Below the pieces are notes generated by a model. The model searched no databases and was not told the origin of the DNA. It worked only from the letters and a program-made list of their open reading frames with translations. Positions 1 to 5,294 of a stretch of 8,593 nucleotides of DNA are shown here, piece after piece. How positions within the stretch are numbered: position 1 is the first letter of the stretch; each line of letters begins with the position of its first letter. Origin of the DNA: CAZOKH01 sp964580315 (GTDB taxonomy: Bacteria > Chloroflexota > Anaerolineae > Anaerolineales > Anaerolineaceae). A program made the position numbers and the translations under genes. The DNA lies in contig CAZOKH010000113.1 in the NCBI GenBank assembly GCA_964580315.1, positions 1 to 8,593 of the forward strand, in the 5' to 3' direction.

Positions 1-1482
1 CGCATGGAAAACCCGCAGGAATGGGCGGCTTCACTGGCAGCCTACACGGCAGATTTTACAACCGCCCAATCGGGAACGGTGAGCATTAACCAGGCATTGG
101 ACCTGGCTACTGACCCGAATCCCGACCCCAATATGAAGCGGGCGATTTTGTATATCACTCCCCTGCCCGGGACGACGGAAGTGAGCGCCCTGCCCAACCT
201 GGCAGGCCGCGCCAAACAACAGGGCGCGCGCCTGTTTGTGTGGATGGTGGCGCCTGCCAGCGCGTTGAACACCACCGCCGCTAAAACATTGTATGACGCT
301 GCCTTGAGCACTGGCGGACAATTCTTTCATTTCACCGGCAGCGAGCAGCTTCCCAACCTCGACGGCTATTTAAAACCGCTGCGCTACATTTATACAGCCA
401 GCTATCGTTCATCCATAAACCAGAGTGGCGAACACAGCCTGGCGGTGCAAATTAACCGCGGTGATTTGCAGGCGGTAAGCGAGGCGCAAAAACTGGAATT
501 GAATATTTTGCCGCCCAATCCCATCTTCCTCTCGCCGCCCGCCGAAGTGACGCGCACCTGGGTCAAGCCTTCACAGCCGGGCGCCAAAGCCCGTCTCGAT
601 CCGGTTTCGGTTGAAATTCCCATCTTGATCGAATTCCCGGACGGCTATCAGCACCCCATTGTGCGCAGCCAGTTGTATGTTGACGGCGTTTTGGCGGCTG
701 AGAATACACAGCCTCCTTTTGATCGTTTTGAATGGCCGTTAAGTGAATATACATCCAGCGCAAGCCACCAAATCCAGGTAAAAGTGGAAGATGAACTGGG
801 ATTGAGCCAGAGCAGCATTGAGACCACGGTGCAGGTGACGGTTGAGCCGCAGCCGGGGAATATCCTGGCAGGGCTGACCGGCTGGCGGCGCATTGTGCTG
901 GTGGTTGTGCTGGGGTTGACCGCCCTGGTGGCTGCCCTGGTGATCTTGATGGCGCGCGGCAAGGGGCTGTCGCTGCTGCAGCGCTTCCAGCAGCGCAAGC
1001 TGTATCAAGACCCGGTGACGCAGCCGGTGGTCATTCCGCAGGATGCCGGCGACACACGCCGTTCGGCGGCTGCACCGGCGCCCACCACGCCGCGCCCGCG
1101 CGCCAACATGAACGCGCCTGCCCGCCTGGTGCGCCTGACCGAAGATGGCCACGCCCTGACGGAAAATGTGGTTTTGCTGACACATTCTGAAATCACGCTG
1201 GGATGCGACCCCGGGCAGGCCATTTGCGTCATTGATTCCAGTTCCATTGAAGGGCTGCATGCGCGCATTGTGCGCACCTCGGATGGGAGTTTCTATGTGT
1301 CAGATGCCGGCTCGGTGGCGGGCACCTGGGTCAATTATGCGCCTGTTTCGAAAAACGGCGCAAAACTTGAGCACGGCGATATTCTTCACCTGGGGCGGGT
1401 GTCTTTTCGATTTGAGTATTCGAACCCGACTCACATCAAAAAGCCGATGGTTGAACCTTATCAAGGGGGTAGAACGCAATGA
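1..1482 (+). CDS. VWA-like/FHA-domain single-pass membrane protein, 5' partial
   Basis: The reading frame is open at the left edge, so the first visible ATG (position 4) is probably internal; 492 residues are visible from it. Residues about 43-135 look like the second half of a von Willebrand A fold (strand RAILYIT, helix around 65-73, strand RLFVWMV, then a GGQFFHF strand). The part that would hold the DxSxS metal site lies outside the window. Residues about 200-282 resemble an Ig-like beta domain. A membrane helix spans about 295-317, followed by a basic and Pro/Ala-rich linker and a C-terminal FHA domain (about 396-472). FHA domains usually bind phosphothreonine, but here the Gly-Arg motif reads Gly400-Cys401, the Ser three residues before His419 is Glu416, and the Asn of the NGT loop is Ala439. 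The stop overlaps the PP2C start by 4 nt (ATGA), so the two are translationally coupled. A role in Ser/Thr phospho-signalling at the membrane is inferred from the domains and the neighbour. Confidence 0.85.
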   Translation, partial: RMENPQEWAASLAAYTADFTTAQSGTVSINQALDLATDPNPDPNMKRAILYITPLPGTTEVSALPNLAGRAKQQGARLFVWMVAPASALNTTAAKTLYDAALSTGGQFFHFTGSEQLPNLDGYLKPLRYIYTASYRSSINQSGEHSLAVQINRGDLQAVSEAQKLELNILPPNPIFLSPPAEVTRTWVKPSQPGAKARLDPVSVEIPILIEFPDGYQHPIVRSQLYVDGVLAAENTQPPFDRFEWPLSEYTSSASHQIQVKVEDELGLSQSSIETTVQVTVEPQPGNILAGLTGWRRIVLVVVLGLTALVAALVILMARGKGLSLLQRFQQRKLYQDPVTQPVVIPQDAGDTRRSAAAPAPTTPRPRANMNAPARLVRLTEDGHALTENVVLLTHSEITLGCDPGQAICVIDSSSIEGLHARIVRTSDGSFYVSDAGSVAGTWVNYAPVSKNGAKLEHGDILHLGRVSFRFEYSNPTHIKKPMVEPYQGGRTQ

Positions 1483-2594
1483 TTCGGATTGAGCAGGCGC
1501 ATCTGCCGGTCATGGCAAGTACGCATCCCGGTATGAGCGGGAAAAATAATGAAGACCGTTTCGCGGTTACAGCGTTTCAGGTGAGCGAAAGCGACCCGAC
1601 GCCGGTGCTGCTGGCGGTGCTGTGCGACGGCATTGGCGGGCACCGGGCGGGCGAAATTGCCGCCGAAATCGCCGTGAACGTGATTACCCAGCGTGTGGCT
1701 GACAGCGATGGAAGTTCTCCGGTGGATATCCTGTTCAACGCCATCCAGGAAGCCAGCGAGGTGATCTATAAATCGGCGCAGGTTGATGAAACCCGCGAGG
1801 GCATGGGCGCCACGGTGGCCTGCGCCTGGGTGCACGGCAACCAGCTCTATACAGCCACAGTGGGCGATTCGCGCATCTACCTGGTGCGCAGCGGCAGCAT
1901 TCGCCAGCTCAGTGTTGATCACACCTGGGTGCAAGAGGCCCTGGAACTGGGCGTGCTGCATCCCGACCAGGTGAACGGGCATCCCAACGCGCATGTCATT
2001 CGGCGCTACCTGGGCTCACCCGAACCGCCCGAGGTGGACCTGCGCATGCGCCTGGCGCGCAACGAGGCTGATTCGCAGGCGGTGGCGAACCAGGGTGTGC
2101 AATTGCGCCCCGGCGACCGCCTGCTGCTGTGCAGCGACGGACTGACCGACCTGGTGAACGATGCTGAAATTTTGGCAATCTTGCAGCGCACGCCCCTGTC
2201 GCATGCGCCCGAGGCATTGACCGCCCTGGCCAACCAGCGCGGCGGGCATGACAACATCACCATCATCACGGCGCAGATGAAAGGCGAAAAGGAACCCGGG
2301 CAGCATTTTCATTTTTTGCGGCAAATTCCACTGCTGATTGTGTTGGGTCTGCTGGTGGCTGGGTTGCTAACCTATTATGTGATGCGCTGGGTGCAGCGGC
2401 TCGGCGAGCAGGTGGTGCCCAGCGCCACGCCCACGGTCAGCCTGCTGCTGGAAGCCACCGAACTGCCCACGGTGCCCTCGCCCACCTTTGAAGTCACGCT
2501 GACGCCGGTGGTGGTGGGAACACCTCCATCCCTGCAAATGGATGGCGTGGATGAAATGCTAACGCCCGCGCCGTTGCCTGAAATGGATGAATAA
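1479..2594 (+). CDS. PP2C-family Ser/Thr protein phosphatase with C-terminal membrane anchor
   Basis: A 371-residue PPM/PP2C metal-dependent phosphatase that removes phosphate from Ser/Thr of proteins, usually opposing Hanks-type kinases. The metal-binding and catalytic motifs are all present: GKNNEDRF (21-28), LCDGIGGHRAGE (48-59, Asp50), MGATV (109-113), VGDSRIY (128-134, Asp130), LCSDGLTD (217-224, Asp220) and GGHDNIT (255-261, Asp258/Asn259). The catalytic domain ends near residue 268. A hydrophobic helix at about 283-302 follows, then a Pro/Thr/Val-rich tail of about 70 residues, so the catalytic part should face the cytoplasm and the tail the outside. The start is supported by AAGGGGG at 1463-1469, 9 nt upstream, and by the 4-nt overlap with the FHA gene. 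The FHA protein is a plausible partner or adaptor. No kinase gene is visible; it may lie upstream of the window. Confidence 0.95.
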   Translation: MIRIEQAHLPVMASTHPGMSGKNNEDRFAVTAFQVSESDPTPVLLAVLCDGIGGHRAGEIAAEIAVNVITQRVADSDGSSPVDILFNAIQEASEVIYKSAQVDETREGMGATVACAWVHGNQLYTATVGDSRIYLVRSGSIRQLSVDHTWVQEALELGVLHPDQVNGHPNAHVIRRYLGSPEPPEVDLRMRLARNEADSQAVANQGVQLRPGDRLLLCSDGLTDLVNDAEILAILQRTPLSHAPEALTALANQRGGHDNITIITAQMKGEKEPGQHFHFLRQIPLLIVLGLLVAGLLTYYVMRWVQRLGEQVVPSATPTVSLLLEATELPTVPSPTFEVTLTPVVVGTPPSLQMDGVDEMLTPAPLPEMDE

Positions 2595-2599
2595 CCGCT

Positions 2600-2616
2600 G
2601 ACAGGGTTTCCTTGTC
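2600..2616 (+). other. Compact hairpin between PP2C gene and tRNA genes
   Basis: GACAGGG-TTT-CCTTGTC forms a 7-bp stem (one G-T pair) with a 3-nt loop, 5 nt after the PP2C stop codon. There is no T-run after it, since the sequence continues GC-rich, so it is not a canonical intrinsic terminator. Its right arm overlaps the proposed -35 box of the tRNA promoter. It could stabilise the PP2C mRNA 3' end or slow polymerase; the function is inferred only. Confidence 0.4.
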
Positions 2617-2640
2617 CGGGGCGGGGTCTTATGATAAAAT
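2612..2640 (+). promoter_or_regulatory. Candidate sigma70-type promoter of the tRNA-Ser pair
   Basis: TTGTCC (2612-2617), a 17-nt spacer, and TAAAAT (2635-2640) preceded by an extended -10 TGA (2632-2634). Transcription would start near 2647, about 24 nt before the first tRNA. The spacing is optimal and both boxes match 4-5 of 6 consensus bases. This is a prediction from motif and position. Confidence 0.6.
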
Positions 2641-2670
2641 GAGAGCCGCGAAGGGTACTGGATTCCCTCT

Positions 2671-2757
2671 GGAGGGATGACCGAGCGGCTTAAGGTGCAT
2701 GTCTTGAAAACATGTGTGGGCTTACGTCCACCGGGGGTTCGAATCCCCCTCCCTCCG
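2671..2757 (+). tRNA. tRNA-Ser(TGA)
   Basis: An 87-nt class II tRNA. The acceptor stem GGAGGGA (2671-2677) pairs with TCCCTCC (2750-2756), with discriminator G2757. The anticodon stem CATGT/ACATG holds the loop CTTGAAA with anticodon TGA at 2705-2707. A long variable arm (GTGGGC/GTCCAC) marks the serine family. The T arm is GGGGG-TTCGAAT-CCCCC (2733-2749). The bases after the discriminator are CCT, so CCA is not fully encoded and must be completed by the CCA-adding enzyme. It is 30 nt upstream of a second serine tRNA and probably co-transcribed with it. Confidence 0.97.
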
Positions 2758-2787
2758 CCTTTTGGGAACCGATTAACAAATGAATAT

Positions 2788-2874
2788 GGGGAGGTGCCAG
2801 AGTGGCCGATTGGGCTCGCCTGCTAAGTGAGTGCTGGGGTTCCTCAGCCGCGGGTTCGAATCCCGCCCTCCCCG
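2788..2874 (+). tRNA. tRNA-Ser(GCT)
   Basis: An 87-nt class II tRNA. The acceptor GGGGAGG (2788-2794) pairs with CCTCCCC (2867-2873), with discriminator G2874. The anticodon stem CTCGC/GTGAG carries loop CTGCTAA with anticodon GCT at 2822-2824. The variable arm is GCTGGG-gttc-CTCAGC (2833-2848) and the T arm GCGGG-TTCGAAT-CCCGC (2850-2866). CCA is not encoded (GCCT follows the stem). This intact gene is the parent of the fragments downstream: from the 3' strand of the variable arm onward (2843) its sequence recurs at 2910, 3095 and, more diverged, 3183. Confidence 0.97.
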
Positions 2875-2877
2875 CCT

Positions 2878-2906
2878 AAAAAAGACTCTGTGATGAGTCT
2901 TTTTTT
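2878..2906 (+). terminator. Intrinsic terminator after tRNA-Ser(GCT)
   Basis: Stem AAAAAAGACTC (2878-2888), 6-nt loop TGTGAT, stem GAGTCTTTTTT (2895-2905) and a T-run. It begins 3 nt after the discriminator base and ends the tRNA-Ser transcript. The same terminator is duplicated exactly at 2963-2991. Confidence 0.9.
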
Positions 2907-2909
2907 GTT

Positions 2910-2994
2910 CTCAGCCGCGGGTCCCACAGGGGGATGTTATTCGAATCCCGCCCTCCCCGCCTAAAAAAGACTCTGTGATGAGTCTTTTTTTGTT
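2910..2994 (+). repeat. tRNA-Ser 3'-half repeat, unit 2 (85 bp with terminator)
   Basis: This equals the 67-bp segment 2843-2909 (variable-arm 3' strand, T arm, acceptor 3' strand, terminator) plus an 18-nt insertion at about 2923-2940 inside the T loop. The T stem GCGGG/CCCGC is retained. The inserted part can fold as TCCC-acagg-GGGA (2922-2934). The unit abuts the scaffold gap. Confidence 0.85.
2963..2991 (+). terminator. Intrinsic terminator of repeat unit 2
   Basis: An exact duplicate of the tRNA-Ser(GCT) terminator: stem AAAAAAGACTC / GAGTCTTTTTT with loop TGTGAT and a T-run. It is 2 nt after the repeat core. Confidence 0.85.
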
Positions 2995-3094
2995 NNNNNN
3001 NNNNNNNNNNNNNNNNNNNNNNNNNNNNNNNNNNNNNNNNNNNNNNNNNNNNNNNNNNNNNNNNNNNNNNNNNNNNNNNNNNNNNNNNNNNNNN
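2995..3094. other. Scaffold gap of 100 N inside the repeat array
   Basis: Exactly 100 undetermined bases, a common placeholder for a gap of unknown length. Left of the gap the sequence ends at the close of unit 2, and right of it a new unit begins at its first base. This is what a tandem array of an approximately 85-bp unit would give when an assembler cannot resolve it. Reading frames that cross the gap are meaningless. Confidence 0.97.
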
Positions 3095-3146
3095 CTCAGC
3101 CGCGGGTCCCACAGGGGGATGTTATTCGAATCCCGCCCTCCCCGCC
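3095..3146 (+). repeat. tRNA-Ser 3'-half repeat, unit 3
   Basis: Identical to unit 2 from the variable-arm strand CTCAGCC through the acceptor strand, including the 18-nt T-loop insertion (hairpin TCCC-acagg-GGGA at 3107-3119). After the core the sequence diverges into a different terminator, so the unit boundary is the tRNA 3' end itself. Confidence 0.85.
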
Positions 3147-3152
3147 TTCGAG

Positions 3153-3177
3153 AACCGTTCCATCTGGAGCGGTTTTT
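3153..3177 (+). terminator. Intrinsic terminator of repeat unit 3
   Basis: AACCGTTCC (3153-3161), loop ATCT, GGAGCGGTT (3166-3174), then TTT: a 9-bp stem with one G-T pair and a T-run of five including the last stem bases. The sequence is unrelated to the terminators of units 1 and 2 but sits at the same distance from the tRNA-like core. Confidence 0.75.
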
Positions 3178-3182
3178 CATTT

Positions 3183-3234
3183 CCAGCCGTGCGTCCCCGA
3201 AAGGGGATAATATTCGAATCCCGCCCTCCCCGCC
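3183..3234 (+). repeat. tRNA-Ser 3'-half repeat, unit 4 (diverged)
   Basis: It keeps the 22-nt core (3213-3234) exactly. Its 5' part reads CCAGCCGTGCGT instead of CTCAGCCGCGGGT, and the T-loop insertion has a different sequence. That insertion still folds into a hairpin, TCCCC-GAAA-GGGGA (3194-3207), with a GNRA-type loop, followed by an AT-rich 6-mer like that of units 2 and 3. The T stem is weakened by a mismatch. Confidence 0.75.
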
Positions 3235-3235
3235 T

Positions 3236-3265
3236 AAAAACGCCTGTTTTCGATCAGGCGTTTTT
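3236..3265 (+). terminator. Intrinsic terminator of repeat unit 4
   Basis: AAAAACGCCTG (3236-3246), an 8-nt loop TTTTCGAT, CAGGCGTTTTT (3255-3265): an 11-bp stem ending in a T-run. It begins 2 nt after the repeat core. Because both ends are A/T-runs it could also stop minus-strand transcription arriving from the AbiE operon. Confidence 0.85.
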
Positions 3266-3366
3266 GCTTGAATACGGGTTCGAATACCATCGAGGCACCT
3301 TCCTGCACCTAAAGGTGTGCTGCATAATCCTTCCCGTTTTGTTTATGAGGCATGCATCTATTAAAC

Positions 3367-3384
3367 CCGAGATTAAAAACTCGG
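3367..3384 (-). terminator. Weak hairpin at the end of the AbiE operon
   Basis: On the minus strand CCGAG, an 8-nt loop and CTCGG are followed by GTTTAAT. The stem is short and overlaps the toxin stop codon, and the T-run is poor, so this is at best a weak terminator. The stronger hairpin at 3236-3265 is a better candidate for ending this transcript. Confidence 0.25.
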
Positions 3385-4224
3385 AATCTTCGTTGAAAGT
3401 CCTTTGTTTAATCGATTCAACAAAGTATTGACCCGTTCAAAGGCATCACGCTGGACAAATGCTCGTTCTTCCGGGTCAGTGATCTCATCAAAATCAGCAA
3501 CTTGTTTCGGGCCGATATGATCTGGCGAGGTGAATTTTTCTGCCAGATGCCCAAGAGATTCCCGAACCAAACCATTTCCTAAATGAGGCTCGAATTCCTT
3601 TACCAGTCGATCCACGCCACCCGGATAGTAGCGGATGCAGTAATAGATATCCCAAGCATCCTTTTCCATCAGACGTCCCGCTAATGCCATTGCTTTCATA
3701 ACTAGAAAAGAGACGATGGATGCAACTCGAATGGAGGTTGTATCTTTCCCGCCGCCTGGCAGCGTCCCGGATAGTATTGTTTCGGTAGCAAGATCGACAG
3801 CCAAATCACAACCGCGCGCTTTTCTCGGTCGCAGGTCTTGAACTTTTTGCGTGCGATGGCCGCGCGTTGTTCCAGAATATTCGCCGGCCAGGAAATCAAT
3901 TTCCACTTCGTATGTTTGCTTCCCAATGGAAACTGACCGGAAGAAGATGAAGGGCTGTTCCGATTGGCGATATCCTCTGAAAAGCAAGAGCTGAAGAATC
4001 GATTTGTAACCAACCTCTTGCAGGTTCCGGTGATTCAAAGCAACATCGACATCCAGGCTGCCCACATGCTGGCGAGGCGCATGCTCAATCAATAATTGTG
4101 GTACCCATCCACCGACGATCACAATACTATCCCGGTATTCACCCAGTAGGTGGGTCAATTCTAACAAAACACTGCGCGAAGCTTCGACCGCTTCTGCCGT
4201 ATAATCCGTTCGTTTAATTACCAT
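3373..4224 (-). CDS. AbiEii/nucleotidyltransferase-type toxin of a type IV toxin-antitoxin system
   Basis: A 283-residue protein with the signature of DNA polymerase beta-type nucleotidyltransferases of the AbiEii group: Gly38-Gly39 (IVIVGGW), then GSLDVDVAL with Asp58 and Asp60 as metal ligands, and a third acidic residue at Asp110 (VEIDFLAG). The family's Lys-rich helix follows (FLVMKAMALAGRLMEKDAWDIYY, 173-195, with Lys177, Lys188, Asp189 and Asp192). The length is normal and no key residue is missing. AbiEii toxins are NTP-dependent and bacteriostatic, and relatives transfer nucleotides to tRNA 3' ends; the substrate here is not known. The gene starts 7 nt inside the end of the AbiEi gene (shared ATGGTAA), with GGAG just upstream, so translation is coupled. 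It is AT-richer than the flanking genes, which suggests transfer. The toxin role is inferred from family and operon. Confidence 0.88.
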   Translation of the reverse strand: MVIKRTDYTAEAVEASRSVLLELTHLLGEYRDSIVIVGGWVPQLLIEHAPRQHVGSLDVDVALNHRNLQEVGYKSILQLLLFRGYRQSEQPFIFFRSVSIGKQTYEVEIDFLAGEYSGTTRGHRTQKVQDLRPRKARGCDLAVDLATETILSGTLPGGGKDTTSIRVASIVSFLVMKAMALAGRLMEKDAWDIYYCIRYYPGGVDRLVKEFEPHLGNGLVRESLGHLAEKFTSPDHIGPKQVADFDEITDPEERAFVQRDAFERVNTLLNRLNKGLSTKIPSF

Positions 4225-5261
4225 GTTTTCTCCATTGCATTCCGAATGGCCTCAGCAGCTTCCTGTCCTCGACCGCGCACGCTTTGTAGATCAAGATAGG
4301 TCTGTACCGGCGAAACTATCTTTATTGAATTAATTTCCCGCTCCCCCAAAAACACGCCTTCGTCATAAGGAATCAGAAGGCTGATATTCGAGCCAAATGA
4401 AACAACTTTCCAGTCCAAGGCTTCCAGGAGTGTACCGGCGTCGCCATCTAGATAGATACTGGCTTTTTGATAACGCACCATCGGAGCAATACGCGCAGCG
4501 CTTGAAAAACCAGTCAGGGCATAACGCATACACAGTCTTCTGCAGGTTGTGCTGGTTTGCTCTTCAATCTCCGGAATCTCCGCCATGGCATAGCATTCAA
4601 TGATTTTGTTTCGTTGAAATTTGTATGATTTGCTCCATTCCTCCAACAGAGCCGATGGATTTACGAGTGTTATTCCATTGGCTGAGTTGTGCAGCCATTC
4701 ACGGTCTAGCAGCAGCTTTTTAATATTTGCTACCTGCCCCAGGCTGACCTGCGCAGTCTGAGCCAGCTCCACCATCTTCCATGTCTGCTTTGGTTGGTCC
4801 AGTAAAACACGCAGGATCCGCTCTCCTTTGGGGGAATATAAAGAACGTAAGTCTCGCCTCTGTACGTCTGGATTTTTAGCCCCACTCTGGCGGATATAAA
4901 CGGTGTCAAAGGAGATCAGGCAGTTGCCGGCAAGGTCGAGATAGCCGATACCATTTTCTTCGCAAATCTTTCCGGTCTCTGGTGAAATGTATGAAGCCAC
5001 AAAAATGCCATAAGCGTTCGATTTCTGCTGTAGGATATCTTTTAGTTGATAGATTGCCAGGCGCGCTATACGAGGCTGGCCATTGTTTTTTACTTGCACG
5101 ATCAAGAAACGATCCTCGTTTTGGATGCGTACTTCCAGGATGATATCCGCTCCAGTATCTTGATCATATAGCTGCATTTTTCCAATTTCCAGGAAAGGTA
5201 CTTTTTCAAGGCAACTTTTCAAGGCAATTAGGGCCTGCTTTTCAAAAGCGCTGTTTTTCAT
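4218..5261 (-). CDS. AbiEi-family antitoxin/transcriptional regulator with nuclease-like N-terminal part
   Basis: 347 residues from the chosen start. Residues about 20-130 look like a restriction-endonuclease-type fold: GADIILEV (Asp39) then RFLIVQVKNNGQPR (Gln56-x-Lys58), in the order of a PD-(D/E)XK core, followed by AIYQL and YGIFVASYIS. A winged helix-turn-helix follows at about 145-190 (ERILRVLL ... ELAQTAQVSLGQVANIKKLL). The C-terminal part (about 215-347) has AbiEi-like signatures: YALTGFSSAARIAP, and IVSPVQTYLDL followed by RGRGQEAAEAI. AbiEi proteins neutralise AbiEii and repress their own promoter through the HTH. The frame is open to 5387, but the start at 5261 is preferred: AAAAGG lies 9 nt upstream and a strong promoter would start transcription near 5288. 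First gene of a two-gene operon with the toxin. Confidence 0.82.
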   Translation of the reverse strand: MKNSAFEKQALIALKSCLEKVPFLEIGKMQLYDQDTGADIILEVRIQNEDRFLIVQVKNNGQPRIARLAIYQLKDILQQKSNAYGIFVASYISPETGKICEENGIGYLDLAGNCLISFDTVYIRQSGAKNPDVQRRDLRSLYSPKGERILRVLLDQPKQTWKMVELAQTAQVSLGQVANIKKLLLDREWLHNSANGITLVNPSALLEEWSKSYKFQRNKIIECYAMAEIPEIEEQTSTTCRRLCMRYALTGFSSAARIAPMVRYQKASIYLDGDAGTLLEALDWKVVSFGSNISLLIPYDEGVFLGEREINSIKIVSPVQTYLDLQSVRGRGQEAAEAIRNAMEKTW

Positions 5262-5270
5262 TATATTGTA

Positions 5271-5276
5271 CCTTTT
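5271..5276 (-). promoter_or_regulatory. Ribosome binding site deciding the AbiEi start
   Basis: AAAAGG on the minus strand, 9 nt from the ATG at 5261. An in-frame ATG at 5282 would place this site inside the coding region and leave almost no leader after the predicted transcription start, so 5261 is favoured. Confidence 0.6.
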
Positions 5277-5292
5277 CAACATTTGTTGAAAA
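5273..5292 (-). promoter_or_regulatory. Inverted-repeat operator at the AbiE promoter
   Basis: Two perfect 9-bp arms, TTTTCAACA and TGTTGAAAA, separated by 2 nt. The site sits just downstream of the -10 box (5295-5300), covers the predicted transcription start and overlaps the AbiEi ribosome binding site. AbiEi antitoxins are known to bind inverted repeats in their own promoter, so this is the natural candidate for autorepression by the AbiEi winged helix. Binding is inferred. Confidence 0.7.
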
Positions 5293-5294
5293 TT

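Larger units (their letters stand above)
2910..3265 (+). repeat. Array of tRNA-Ser(GCT) 3'-half repeats, each with a terminator
   Basis: Three copies follow the intact tRNA: unit 2 at 2910-2994, unit 3 from 3095 and unit 4 from 3183. All keep an identical 22-nt core running from the T loop to the end of the acceptor strand (2940-2961, 3125-3146, 3213-3234; parent 2855-2876). All lack the 5' acceptor strand, D arm and anticodon arm, so none can be a tRNA. Units 2 and 3 are identical over 53 nt and start at the 3' strand of the variable arm. Relative to the tRNA, every copy has about 18 extra nt in the T loop. Each copy is followed by an intrinsic terminator: the first identical to that of the tRNA, the other two different in sequence. 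The array contains the N gap, so the copy number is unknown. Confidence 0.85.

Noticed and set aside
739..1260. 173-residue minus-strand frame opposite the FHA gene
   Set aside because: Low-complexity His/Gln/Arg-rich antisense translation of the linker and FHA region.
2600..2616. Hairpin as a Rho-independent terminator of the PP2C operon
   Set aside because: It is followed by GC-rich sequence instead of a T-run.
2910..3234. Units 2-4 as additional tRNA genes
   Set aside because: They lack the 5' acceptor strand, D arm and anticodon arm and carry an enlarged T loop.
2910..3234. CRISPR array
   Set aside because: The repeated part is a tRNA 3' half, the intervals are terminators rather than unique spacers of constant size, and no cas gene is present.
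2876..3271. Open reading frames across and around the N gap with repeated GGRDSN-like or GGIRITS-like peptides
   Set aside because: They are translations of the tRNA 3' end and its repeats, partly of N bases; such peptides are a known annotation artefact of tRNA loci.
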